64,000 nucleotides of DNA from contig JARZZO010000013.1 of NCBI GenBank assembly GCA_030544215.1, positions 38,823,196 through 38,887,195 of the forward strand, in the 5' to 3' direction. Both the position numbers and the translations under genes were made by a program. The notes under the pieces were generated by a model, which was not told where the DNA came from, did no database searches, and was given only the letters and a program-made list of their open reading frames with translations. Shown here one piece after another: positions 34,399 through 46,118 of this stretch. This DNA comes from Zantedeschia hybrid cultivar (taxonomy: Eukaryota; Streptophyta; Magnoliopsida; Alismatales; Araceae). Position 1 is the first letter of the stretch. The number at the start of each line of letters is the position of its first letter.

Positions 34399-34767
34399 GT
34401 AACACTTGTTGCATCGCATGCGGTGCGGGCGCGTCATCTGTAAGATCGGACGGCTGTAGTAGCAGTAATTTTTATATTTTTTTAAATCCGTCTCATCACG
34501 TCCAACACTTCTTGTAAGGGCCGATCTCAGATCGGATGGTCCAAAAAGTTTAAAAGATAAACGACCGAGTCCAATGAACAGTGATTTTTTTACTGTTCAT
34601 TGGGTATGATTTTTTATTTTTCAAATTTTTTTTGAATCGTCCGATCAAAACATATAAAACATGATGAAATCCAACATAAAAAAAAAATTTCAAAAAATAA
34701 AAGAAGTTAACCGTACCCTATGTGGTGCAACAAATTACCGCACCACAAGCGATACAACAAGTGTTAC
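34399..34767. mobile_element. MITE with TAACACTTGTTG ends, beside the CACTA insertion
   Basis: Inverted ends GTAACACTTGTTGCATCGCA and, from the right, GTAACACTTGTTGTATCGCT both continue to GTGGTGCGG-like blocks. The 369-bp interior is AT-rich, with GTCCGATC words and no frame. Flanks (TATTCTATG/CATTCTACT) are only partly alike, so the target duplication is decayed or shifted. The ends resemble the Mutator-type MITE at 21835-22111. Confidence 0.65.
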
Positions 34768-34984
34768 TCATTCTACTAATCTATAGAATCTCATGATTGA
34801 CCACGGTAGCTAGGTTCCCGCAAGGGTCCGTGTTAGACCTAGTATCTCCCTATCTAACCTAATCCTAAACGAAAGGAAACATGTCTGTCAGTTCATGTCA
34901 ATTTCTTTAAGAATGGCTTCCGCCAAAAAGTCTAGGCTCCATTTGGTTCATTTCATTGTAAAGGTAGTTGTGAAAGGATGATGA

Positions 34985-35859
34985 TGAGGCAGAATCCGAT
35001 TCGGCCCATTAAAACAGGTCCAATAGTGAGATCAGTCCAACAGCAGTAGTAAGAAGTTCACTGGCAACCTTCGGCCCGTTAGCGGCCCAGTAGCCCTCGG
35101 CCCAGTAAGCAGTCCAGTGGTCCTCGGCCCATCAGCGTCCCAGCGACTTTCGGCCCATCAGCGGCCCAATAGCTTTCGGCCCATTAGCGGCTCAGCGGCC
35201 CTCGGCCCAGTAGACTCCAGCCCACTAAGCGGCATCTGGCCCATCAGAGGCCCAACCCCCTTCGGCTCAGTAGCCGTATCCGGCCCACTCCGGTGGGAGG
35301 GTTAGGCACTATGGCGGTTTACCAGTAAACCCAGAACATAGTCCTATATCGGCTACCACCGTTAAGCATCATCTATCCTCCGCTATAAATACACGGCTAT
35401 TTATTACCGTCCAAAAAGCATTAAAGCTACTTCTTCTATTTCTCTGACTTCTGAATCGAATCATCTTCAGAAGCTAACTTAACCGTCGGAGGGGGTTCCT
35501 TAGGGCTGAAGCCCGGGACTCCTACTGACTGGTTTTTCTTCTTTCCCTCCTTCTGCAGGGACTCGGTTTGAATCATCGCCGACCTTTCCGAGTCGGTCTC
35601 GGCCACCGACCTCGGGTCTTCTCCCTCCGGTCTCGACGTCATTCGCTAGCTGGTCCTCCTCGTCTAAAGGTGCCTCGGCCACGCCTTCCACAGGCTAGCC
35701 CACATCCGACCAGGCGCCCCTCGGCTTCGGATCTTCGGCCTCGTCTTCGCCCTCACCGCGTTTCGGATCCCTGTTAGGCCTCTTCTCCGATCCGATCCAA
35801 CTTCGGATCCCAACTTCATATTCCAGTCTTGGAATCCGGTCGTGATAGCTTCGGCTACA
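34985..35859 (+). mobile_element. Ty3-like solo LTR (boundaries approximate)
   Basis: Features in LTR order: TGATGAGG start, a GGCCCA-rich U3, TATA box (TATAAAT, 35384-35390), then the downstream motif AACTTAACCGTCGGAGGG (35475-35493), which is shared in form by many plant Ty3 LTRs, and a GGCTACA end. Gag, pol and a second LTR are absent nearby. GATGA occurs at 34980-34984 and 35863-35867 and may be the target duplication, but this leaves three unexplained bases at the right end. Confidence 0.55.
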
Positions 35860-35869
35860 TTAGATGATC

Positions 35870-37180
35870 ATAGTATAAATGTCAAAATCTGTATCTAAAA
35901 ATAGTATTATTAATTATTTTAAAATTTGAATCATCAAATAATTTATCGATCATTTGTTTTGGGCAAAAACATACGTGTAACAGATTTTAGGATTTAAATG
36001 CATCCTTAATTTAAACTCACATCCACTCACTCAGATGTGTGCTTAAACTCATCCCCACTTGTTCTCTGGCCTTACGGATCCCGCCCTAGAACATCGTTAC
36101 CTGTATCACAACTCAAGGTTGTAACTGGACCTTAGCATAAGCGTGGGATCGCCGACCGGGAGTGTGATTCTTTTTTTTATCTGATCAAAAGATTGAACAA
36201 TATAAATATCAAGTTGGAATGATCCTTAATCTAAATTTAAGAAAAAAGGAAAAAAAAAAGTGCACTGCTGTGTTACCGTCCAATCAAAGTGATTGAACAA
36301 CAATATTCCGTTGTTTTAAAAATCGGACTGAAGCATCCAATTAAATGGAAAAAATGCAGAAACAATCGTTTTTCCAGTCTAGTTCAGCCAAACACTATCA
36401 TCCTTTAAAAAATCGAAGGAACCAATTAAAAATGGGCTAGTGTAATCCAGTTCACATGAAAATCAGCCGTTCAAAAACAAGGATAATATTTTATTTTATA
36501 AAATGTGATTTAGAATTATTCACTTTGAATTCAAGGCATTACTTAAAATTAAAATGAACATATAAGAAGGACAAGTTGAGTTCTGAGATAAACAATGAAT
36601 GTAATATTGTTGTGTGAGATCGCTCTCGCTCTCTTCGTTGGCCGGATCGGACATACGTGCAATCGAGCACAAACAAGCAAATTAGAGATGGGGGGGAGAG
36701 AGAACACACTGAGATTTATGTGGTTCGACAATATGCCTACGTCCATGAAACATAACTCTTTTACTGTCACTATCCACTATTCTCTCTGAGAATATAAGTA
36801 TAAGAACACGGTCCTAAAAGAATCCTCCGCCTCGTAAGTTTTTGACTTCTAAGACACATTCCCAAGTTACAATGTAAGTAATTTCTCGAAACAAAGCCCA
36901 AAAATAATCCCGATCTAGTATGCATTCAGATAGTAACTCTAAGTGGGGGCATTGACACCCCTTAATCTTCGCCCTGTTGGGACAAGCGGGGTGTCGACAC
37001 CCTCAAAACCTACTTTTCTTGTTGCTTCTAGGCTTCCAGGGTGTCTCGACGCCCAGAGTCATAAACACCTCCGGCTACTAGAGTCTTCCCAAGTCACAGA
37101 AAAATCTCTTCTAATTATTGTAAACTTGAGGCACCCTCTAAATATGAGAAGTATCTTAACACACACACACACACACATTA
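35870..37180. other. Intergenic DNA with a possible retrotransposon scrap
   Basis: Around 36690-36780 the words GAGAGAACACAC, GAGATTTATGTGGTTCGACA and TGCCTACGTCCATG resemble a sequence seen often in plant LTR elements, but no LTR borders or coding domains could be placed. A short (AC) run closes the stretch at about 37160-37177. No gene was recognised. Confidence 0.4.
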
Positions 37181-37182
37181 TA

Positions 37183-38013
37183 TGATGAGAGGTGATTGGG
37201 ATCTGGCCCAATCAAGCGCAACTTGTTGAAAGCCCAAGGGCCCGCAACCGACAAGTACTCACGCGAGGGCACCGCGTAAGTTCTCTCGGTGCCCTGACAA
37301 GCAAGCCGAAGGCTGAGACCTAGAATGCACGGGCCCTAAATCCCAAGAATGCCAAGCCTAAGAAGCTCGACATCTCAGTTGGTAAGCTCTGAGACCATTG
37401 GTGTCTCGGTCGAACTGCCTGAGTGCCAAGAGAGGAGCCTATCCTCTCGGTAATGTAGAGTCTCTGCTTCAACGGGGATAGGCTGAGTGTCTGGACTCAA
37501 AGGCCATTGTCTCCTGACTATTCGAGAGAATGGAGGCCCCCCATGGTTGATTCGTAACTCCATCCCGTTATCAGGCGGATCTCGCGGTCTAATAACGTAA
37601 CCGTCTATTTAAGGCAGATCCCTGCGATCTGCCCCCTCCATCACGAGAGGAGATCTCTCCTTTCAACCTAGTATCCCATGATCTCCTCGATCAAGGGACA
37701 TAGATCGTAGGCCAATTAACTCCTCAAAAGCAACGGCCCCCATGATGCCGCTCGAAAAGGAGATTATATATATCCCAGCATCTCTCCTGAAAGAGGTACG
37801 TCCAATACTACACTAAACCTTAGAGAATCCTACATCTTCTCAAGAACCTTAGGCATCGGAGAGTCTTTCTTCCCAAGAGACGAGGGGTCATCTGACATCT
37901 CTTTTGCTTCTTACAGGTTCTACTCTGGACGTTTCTGGTTCTACAATTTTTACTAAGTAGCCAGAGATTTGATCTGACGATCATCGTCACCTGACCAGTT
38001 TCTAGACGCTACA
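37183..38013 (+). mobile_element. Ty3-like solo LTR
   Basis: This 831-bp segment begins TGATGAGAGG and ends GACGCTACA. It has a TATA box (37764-37772) and the CCTTAGGCATCGGA motif (37847-37860) about 80 bp downstream. Flanks TTATA and ATATA differ at one position, but the right flank is an (AT) run so this is weak. No internal domain is present on either side, which fits LTR-LTR recombination. Confidence 0.65.

Positions 38014-38071
<58 letters not shown>
38014..38071. repeat. (AT)n microsatellite
   Basis: An almost pure AT run follows the LTR end directly, interrupted once by GTATAT. Confidence 0.9.
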
Positions 38072-39173
38072 TTGTTTAATTAAATAAAGAAATCCGATAG
38101 AAAATCAATTTTAAGCAGTTTGCCGAATTCAAAATAATTCGGACCGAAGGCCTCCCTGATTCAATAACCGGTCTGGTTTTGAAAACGTTGTACCGAGTGT
38201 TGCCATGCATATCTGGCATCTCCGAAAAGCATTTCAGTAAACATTGCTCTCGATAAAATTTGTGCCAAGTATCCCTCACGCAACATCAGTCTTTATCAAA
38301 CCACAACCCCGTTCCACTCGACCGAACATTTCAAATGTGAAATGGCCCGGACTTCCCCTTTAAGATATACAATAATATGCATATTTAATAAAACTTTCTC
38401 TTTTGACTCCACAAAGGTTCAGAAGTTAGAACCCATTTGACAAAGCTGAGATATTATCGCTTAAGATTGATAGGCAAATCTTAGCGCTTTAGATGCATTT
38501 CTTTTGCTTCGGTATGCTTGTAGTCTTCAACTATTATCCTTCAACAAAAGGAGGTTTTATATGTATATAATCTTTTGTATGAAATCTCTAGACGAACAAA
38601 CCTAACTCGAATTTTAGAAACCATACCCCTAACCATTGCTGTAAGTTTTCACTAGGATCACGCATTTTACTGTTAAACTTACACACAAATTCATGCATTA
38701 TTCATCTTATTTCTTATCTACGTAATTTCACATAAGCTCTGTTTGAGAGTACTTTTGAAACTATAAATTATAAAGGAATTTGGATTTTGAATCATACTAG
38801 CTCATCCTATTAAGTAACTAGAGTCTTACCTTTAGGAGGGTAAAAATGAAAGAAGCAATATCTTATTTTGTGAATCTCCATATGTTTCTCATACCCTCTT
38901 TTTAAAAGATGTCCCAAAAATAAAAAAGGCTCAATTTTCAATGTGCTTCCCAGCTGCAGATCTGGATGGAATCTAACCATAAGTATCCATTTTGAAAAAA
39001 ATTAATAAATTTTAGATTCCAACAAATCTTAAGGCCTCGAATCTTAGCCGCAGTTGTTACCAAATGAAGCCATAGAGTCGCATACAGTTTTAATCGGTTG
39101 CACAGTTCCGGTACTCCATGCACTTAGTTTCATCAGATTGTAAATCTTTTCTCTTGAGAATTTTATTCCAACA
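38072..39173. other. Intergenic DNA, nothing recognised
   Basis: AT-rich sequence without a supported gene, transposon end or structured RNA. Confidence 0.5.
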
Positions 39174-39189
39174 TTCATGTTCATAAGTT

Positions 39190-39472
39190 TTTTTTTTTTT
39201 TTCTTTTTCCTGAAAGGAGCCCAATGGCCAGGTATATACAACTATTTACAAGTGACCGAGGTTCCAATCGAGAATTCGGAATTTTCCTCTAGAGCTGGAG
39301 ATAATTCTGATCTGGTCGATGGGTCCGCCTAATTAGGCAACAATTCCGGATCTGTTTGATTTCTGGAGAAGTAAACCCACATGACTGGAGAGTTTGTAAG
39401 CTCTAACCAGATTCGAACCCGAGACCTCCCTTATGAAAAAGAGGTGGTGAACCAACTGCCCTAGGCAGCTGG
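39190..39472 (-). mobile_element. tRNA-derived SINE
   Basis: A 283-bp insert is flanked by a perfect 16-bp duplication TTCATGTTCATAAGTT (39174-39189 and 39473-39488). A long T run at the left is the poly(A) tail of a - strand element. Read on the - strand, the head has an A-box-like TGCCTAGGGCAGTTGGTT and, about 45 bp on, a B box GGGTTCGAATC (complement near 39408-39420) within GAGGTCTCGGGTTCGAATCT. These are RNA polymerase III promoter boxes of a tRNA-like head. It is full length by its borders. Confidence 0.9.
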
Positions 39473-39488
39473 TTCATGTTCATAAGTT

Positions 39489-41322
39489 GAATATCTTCTT
39501 GTCCTCCACATTTGATGAAATGCTTGATATATAGAAAACAACTATTTCTATAAAAAATTCTCTTACCAATTAAAAGATCGTACCACTGTAGAGATGAAAC
39601 ATGAAGGTTCAGGGAAGTGTTGTCTCTTTTTTTTTATTTTATTTTTTTCACAATGAGAAGATTCATTCATATCAAATAGATGAGGAAACATAAGATAGGT
39701 CTGCGAATATAGCAGAGGTGATACAGTGTGGAATATTGGACGGGATCTAATATTCTCAAATAAGGAACGAACAGCAAGTCTAACAATGACATGGACCACA
39801 CCATTACAAGAGTGAGAAACAAATATAAGATTAACCATATTACTAACTAACAGCAATTGACAGTTATGAATGATCGTCTTGACTTTCCAAAGTAGAGCTC
39901 TAAGCTTCAAGCCGTAACCTTGTTCTCACATCACCTCATGAGTTGATGTGATCCCTTGCTTTCCCATGGAAAGGGAACCTGGATTTTTACGAGTGGCCCT
40001 CGTGATTGATCACTGTTTGGAAACCTGTTGGCGGCTTCAGCGGAATTTGAGCCCCCCCCCCCCCATTTGTACACAACCCACAATTTCCACAAGGTAAACC
40101 ATCCCACTCCTGTGTCCTTGTCCTTGTGTGCATGGCTCCCACTCCTCGCCCTTAGACACATGAAAGGCCAGTTCTTTACGTGGGGAGGGACCGGATCAGC
40201 TAATAAATTAATTAAGTTCGAGTTTTGATTAATAGAACATTACATTATGATAATGTCAGAAGATTTCTCAACTAAAAGCAACAGCTAGTCTGACCATTTT
40301 AAGCCTCTTGACTCACTAGCACACCGACAAAAAATACAAAAGAGAACAACTCAGCCACAGTGTGCAATAAGGCATGGACGGTGTTTTGTTGTTTGTGGTT
40401 TGAAATTAAGCAAGTCATGGTATTTATCAGATCCTGTGTGGATATGTTTTCACATGAACCTGTTACGTACCACATGCAGCTTTCAAGTTGGGTGCTACCA
40501 TGTAAGGTCTAGAAAGACCCTTATGTCTTTTTGTCACATGGATTATTACTCATAATAGCTGAGTCTAGTACTGTTCTGTAAGTTTTAACCAAAAATATAT
40601 ATATATATATATACTGTTCTTTAAGTCCTGCAAGTTTATTTAGTCAGACATTGTGGTGAGAAATTAATCGGATCACCTTAGACTAATTCAGCTCCCACAT
40701 GAGGAATCTGTGGGTACGCACACTGCCACTTTCAAGTTTAGAGTGTTAGCTTCAGAGGCCCTACAGGGTTGCGTTTCACTTAAATCATGCATCTTAATGT
40801 CCGGATGATCAAGGGAAGTTCTACCGTCTTCAATTATAGGTCGACACGCATACGATCGATATGAGATGAGTTCAAAATGTAAGACTTTATTTAAGTTGAG
40901 GGAGGAAACAATGGAACTTAAAGTTCCCTCCCCTGTTAAAGCTATACTAACTTATAACGTACTTATCTTCATCAGCTTTGTAACCATGGGAACATGCATT
41001 GTTCCCACCATCTCTCCACGTCATGCTTAATATATAGACTAAACCACACACTTTACAAACCATCCAAAACCCGGAGGTGTTCGTGCTGGCCATGTACGTA
41101 ACCTGCAAGGTCAAGGTTTTCCTTTTGGGACGCCCTTTTTCTCCAACTTCGATCGGGAACACTTCACCATCAGTAGTGATCATAAGATGCCTGCTGTTCT
41201 TCGCGCATGTGTTTCTCGTTCTTAGGGCCTGACGTACAGAGAGTCGCGTCACCTGCGTTGGTCAGCACATGTGTGGTGTTAGATTTCTTTTCCTTTTAAG
41301 TTGAAAGCCTAGTATTTCTTAA
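39489..41322. other. Intergenic DNA, nothing recognised
   Basis: No gene was identified. A C14 run sits at about 40052-40065 and a short AT run at about 40592-40612. Small frames here have no coding features. Confidence 0.45.
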
Positions 41323-41640
41323 TGTTAGAATAATTTTATATTGAAAAAAAGACAAAATTAAGAAATGTTTAGAAGATGGTGCCTATTCTACTCATTGTCT
41401 TAAAGTTTTGAGTTGGATGGCCCAATAACTTTAACATGGTATCAGAGTCCATAGTTATGAACCGGGCCACGCACCCCGTATTTGTGATCCACGTGACAGA
41501 GCTTAAAATCGGTTTGCACGCGAGAGAACGTGTTAGAATAATCTTGTATTAAAAAAAGGACAAAATCAAAAAATATTTAAAAGATGGTGCCTACTCCACT
41601 CATTATCTTAAGATTTTGAGTTGGATGGCCCGCACATCCC
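41323..41640 (+). mobile_element. TRIM-like miniature LTR retrotransposon, 3' end incomplete
   Basis: Two direct copies begin TGTTAGAATAAT. The first (41323-41436, 114 bp, TG...CA) is followed at once by TGGTATCAGAGTCC (41437-41450), a near-perfect initiator-Met tRNA primer-binding site of the kind used by plant LTR elements. The second copy starts at 41531 after a purine-rich GAGAGAACG and runs to about 41634 before similarity stops. Only about 94 bp lie between the copies, so nothing is encoded. The right LTR lacks the terminal AACTTTAACA of the left, so its end is lost or replaced. Confidence 0.8.
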
Positions 41641-41810
41641 ATTGAGATGTGCAAAAATCCCATCCAGCTAGGTCCGGAGAATTTTCACTTGTGACTTAAA
41701 AATGGCCTCTTAGTTCGTGGATAGAGATGATCTCGGTGCACTAACTGGGGGGAAATTTTACAGTCACCTACTCAATGCTGCCATGTAAGCTGCATAGGCC
41801 CGCATGGGAG

Positions 41811-42980
41811 TGGACTCGGATCGTCTGTTCCGCTCTCTCTGCTCCCGTTGTGTTCCACTCTTTCTCATTGGACCACATGTACTTCTGCCAACCACGTCAC
41901 CCAGCAGAAATATAGAAACACAAAATAGGGAATGGCCTTCCTCTTTCACACGGAAAAACTCTTGACGGTTTCTCCTTCTCTCCGATCTATTTGACCGGCG
42001 GCCGCCACTGCCATCTCGATCTCCGGCCAGCCTCATGGACTCCACTTTGGTGGTGTCAAATAGTGCATGTGTATTTCCTTCAGCTCCTCCAGACCCAATG
42101 CTCTGTGATTGTTGGAGCTCGAGTTTTGCATCCTAGACCTGCAGGTTGCCGAGAACAACTAGGTGGCAGTCTCCGACGTGGTCCCACACCTGTTATACAT
42201 GGCTTCACTTCATCGATGAACCTAGCATAAGCAATGAACGGCAACCAACCCTGCCACTAAACCTGCAGCATGACAAACAGGAGCTAACTTATTATCCCTG
42301 ATCACAATTATTTAATTCTCTTTACTGACTGCCATTGCTGTCAAATCAAAAAAAGTCATCACCCTTTCCTTTCTTTGTTATTATGCTCGAGTATATATCG
42401 ACTCAAATTAATAATTGTTGGTGCCTAAAACAAAATCCAGCAAATGAGATAGAAGATAAAAATGAGATTTAAAGAGAAATACTCGTTGGTCATAAGTAAA
42501 GATGCTGAAGATTATATAAATATCTAGGTCAGTCATGCAGTAGACGTACGGATTAATCGAATCAAGCTAGACATAGATTCTTGACGGTGGATGTGATTAT
42601 TATCGTAATTTGATTTAATAGTCATTTCTAAAACGAAGACGTTTGCAGTGATGAGAGACGAATAAATCATGGACGGAAGAGGAGATCATGGAGTGAATCG
42701 ACGCTGTAATGAAGAGGTTCGTCTTGTTACGATGGAGAGGTAATAACTTTATCACCGTTAACCAGCCGGCACGAGGAAGCTCTTCACAGCGGCGGCAGGG
42801 AGTAAGAGATTGGGGAGAGAAACCTTAACAACTAATTTATCCGTGAGGAGGGAGACAAAGCCGTGTTTTTTGGATTTCTTTCTTTTGGGATAATGACGTG
42901 GCTATGATAATACAGGTGGGCCAATAAGAAAGAGTGGAACACGGAGGGGGCAGGGAAAGTGGGACAGAGGATCCAATTCC
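41811..42980. mobile_element. Mutator-like element with about 110-bp inverted ends
   Basis: The left arm (41811 to about 41915) and the complement of the right arm (about 42870-42980) share GGATC.TCTGT.CC, GTGTTCCACTCTTTCT.ATTG and CCACGTCA in the same order. Flanks repeat CATGGGAG (41803-41810 and 42981-42988; 9 bp if one mismatch is allowed). Long inverted ends and an 8-9 bp duplication are typical of Mutator-like elements. No MuDR transposase is visible in the 1170 bp. The interior has a GC-rich stretch (about 41990-42200) that could be captured gene sequence; I cannot name it. Confidence 0.75.
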
Positions 42981-42989
42981 CATGGGAGC

Positions 42990-44065
42990 ATCTGGTCTTC
43001 CTCTTCACCTCACCCGGTTATTGCTTCTGCTCCTCCCATCGCGTGCAGATCTAAGCAGAAACCAGGGGCTTCTTAATAGTTGACTATGGGAGTTTCAGGT
43101 ATTGCATTGACGCCATGTATATATATTCTCGTTTGCTTGGAGAGATTACCATGTCTAAGAAGATATTATATTTTTCTATGCCACATATGATAGTTATCAC
43201 CTTAACTTGTGACTGGACAGTTCATGAAACAAGCCTTCTGAGGCCATCGCTATTATATACATTACGTAAATTATAAAAATTAGGCACTTATTTTAAAAAA
43301 ATTCTTTAAACTAATTAAGTATACAGTTTGTGATATATATCTTGGATTGAATACTTTGTTAAGCTCGTAATCATTTCTTTAATACATACAAGAAATAGCA
43401 TTTCCAAGTAATTAAGAGTAAAGCACGATGAATCTTAGGGGCATATTTCCATATGAAAATTCTCTTTGATTAATTGGAAAATAGAGGTTAGGATGTCTTT
43501 GCCAAAGAAAAATTTATCTACTAATAATGAAGACTTCTTTCGTAAAGAATTTTAAAAAGAAAATTGATGAGAAATATGATCTAAGGATGCTTTTCCAATA
43601 TCTATGTGATAATTATGTCTACTAGATGCATGTATGTATGTAAATCAAGAAAATTTTGATTCAGTAAATGTCCGGTATAAAAACATATCCCTTTATAAAG
43701 ATCTGACAAATAAAATATCAATTTTCAGGTAGAAAGCTTATTACATCAGATCTACTGAATAGATAAATAAAGATGCCACACCTTTCACATGAACTCAATA
43801 TATCTTGATAAATACTCATAAGTAGGATAGATAATTCATGCGTATGATATAAATTGCACCACCACAAAAATAAAGAGCAATCAAATCAATGGTTAATGAT
43901 ACCATTAATTATCTAAAATCATGCACCACATAATTTTCATGCGTCTATTAATTTTTATGATCACGTATCACATAATTTTTCATGATCTTAACAAAAGTAC
44001 ATTAATATTAAACCGTGATCACTCATCATGTACGAATATAGCTAATGTGCTAAAGTGCAACAAAC
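42990..44065. other. AT-rich intergenic DNA, nothing recognised
   Basis: No gene, RNA gene or transposon border was found. Confidence 0.5.
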
Positions 44066-44070
44066 ATAAG

Positions 44071-44758
44071 TGTAGTGGTCGGAAACTGGTCGGACTGCGA
44101 CGATCGTCCGATCAAAGATCTCGGCTATTCGATAGAATTTATTTATTGGTGGAAACGCTCAGAGAAGAACCTCTAAGAGAGGGAACAAAGGCGTCAATGG
44201 GGGTCTCCAGTTTGATGGAGAGCAAAACCTTCCGATGCCGAAATTAAGTGCTAAAAGACGAGAGCTTGCTAGGGGTTTGTTGTGTTCAGAAAAACATACC
44301 TTGCACCGAAGAAGATTCAGAGATTATATGGTCTTCCCCTCGAGGCGTCGACGGTTTTTTTTGGGAGGGCAATTTGCTCATCATCGGATCTTTCTGATTT
44401 AAGGAGATCGTGAGATATTAGGCAAGCCATAACTCACCCATAATTATATAGGACAGATCGTACGGACTTACCATAAGTAGGCGGTTAGGTCCGCAAGACC
44501 CGTCTGATGGTGAGGATGCATGATGAGGCACCCCTGTGAGGGCTTTGCTGAGACCTTGGGGGATCTTGGGGTAAAGGTTGAGCTTCAAGCTAGGAGATCT
44601 AATGGCTTGGGCTCGATGGACTCAAGATTTGACCTCTATTACGCGGGCCGGAGCTATGAGTGCCATGTGGCTCCTTGTACTGTCTCCGGAAGGCCGTGGA
44701 CCTTTGGACTTGCGTATTTGGTGGGCCAAATTGGGTTGAGCCCAATTTTCCCTCGTCA
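44071..44758 (-). mobile_element. Solo LTR of a Ty3-like retrotransposon
   Basis: The 688-bp segment has TG...CA ends (TGTAGTGGTCGG at the left, CCTCGTCA at the right on the + strand) and a perfect 5-bp duplication ATAAG (44066-44070 and 44759-44763). Read on the - strand it has a TATA box (CCTATATAATTATGG near 44440-44452) and the downstream motif CTTAATTTCGGCATCGGAAGG (44230-44248). No internal region follows on either side, so it is a recombination-derived solo LTR. Confidence 0.9.
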
Positions 44759-44763
44759 ATAAG

Positions 44764-46110
44764 AAACAAACTTTTAAAATTACTGTTAAACGCTAATGCA
44801 TTACTCTAATTCATGCATTTGAATATTCTTCACATATCATGCATCTGCAATAATTTGCATCTTGATGTAAAATTGCATCTTAATTGTTTACGTAAAATTT
44901 TACTTAAAAGAGTTAAATGCACCTTAACATCCATCCAGAAAATCATCATGATCATGCATCATGCATCTTTAAGTTGTGATGCAACCAACAACTACGTATA
45001 ATGATGCATCACTATAATTTGTGCATCATGAACTAATCACCAAAGTTCGTGTATCATAACTTAAATCAAATGAATCACAGAAAACATAAATAGAAAAATC
45101 TCAAGTTTAAAGCTTAATATGCAAGTTTTTAACATGCTGCTGTAAATATACCTTTCTATGTTATATTTATAACCGTAGAAATTGCATTTGTACCCTGACA
45201 GATTTTTGAAACAGTCAACATGGGTATAGTTATAAACTTGTTTAAAAATACTGTTCCTTTCCCCCTAAACTTAAATTACATTTTATAAAATGGGGTGTGA
45301 TGTACAAAACTACAAAATTTTTAGGGAGGTATTTATAAACCACCCTTTCGTTATCCTTTAATTAAAACAACTGTAATACAAAATAAGAGTTTTTCGCATA
45401 TTTTAGAATAGGGATGTATATGCAAAGGGGTTAATAAAACTTTACTTTAAAAGTACTTCTTTAAAGTAAAGGGGCATAAACCTAAAACAAGAAAATAATG
45501 GGTCAAACACCCAAAGGGAGATAATCTTCTTCCCGAAGAAACCCTAATAGGATGATGATGGTGGCAGTTGGAAGAGGAGGGATCGACAGCATACACAGCA
45601 GGATCGACGGCTGGCCACGCCAAGTGGCCCATCGCCAGCGGTTCCAAGCACCCGACCGGCAACAGTGCGCCTGGCCGCATACGCGGCGGCCTAGACGCCG
45701 GCTCGCCGGCTGTGCGGCTGGGCCGCGCGCATTGCGGCAGTGTGCTGCTACGTAGTCTCGCACACCTGCTCGGCAACAACACGATAGGGCCGTGCACAGG
45801 CTGTGCCGCACCACCATCTACGGTTCGCTTGCCGAAGGCCACGCCTGCAATGTCCATCTTCAAGTCACCATTACAATGCAAGCCAACCTCTCTCTAATAC
45901 CAGTGTTAGCAATTTTACAAATTGAGAGAAGAGAAAATTACCTATTCTTTGCAGAAGATGAGATCCACTTAGAGCGGAAGCAGTAGGATTGTCCTCTTCG
46001 ACATAGGTAGATTACCAGAGTGCTCCGCTTGTTTGACATTCTAGATTCCAAGGGTCATAGTTAGTATCCAAAAGAGTCTCTCTCTATATCTGTGCTAAAT
46101 CTATTTGATC
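44764..46110. other. Intergenic DNA with a GC-rich patch
   Basis: Mostly AT-rich. A small perfect inverted repeat TTTACTTTAAA/TTTAAAGTAAA lies near 45440-45470. The GC-rich patch at about 45590-45800 keeps frames open on both strands but shows no codon bias or domain. It might be a scrap of a gene or transposon; unresolved. Confidence 0.4.
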
Positions 46111-46118
46111 CTATTCAT

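Noticed and set aside
45447..45897. GC-rich frames on both strands
   Set aside because: Overlapping frames, no domain, no splice-consistent neighbours; the composition alone keeps them open.
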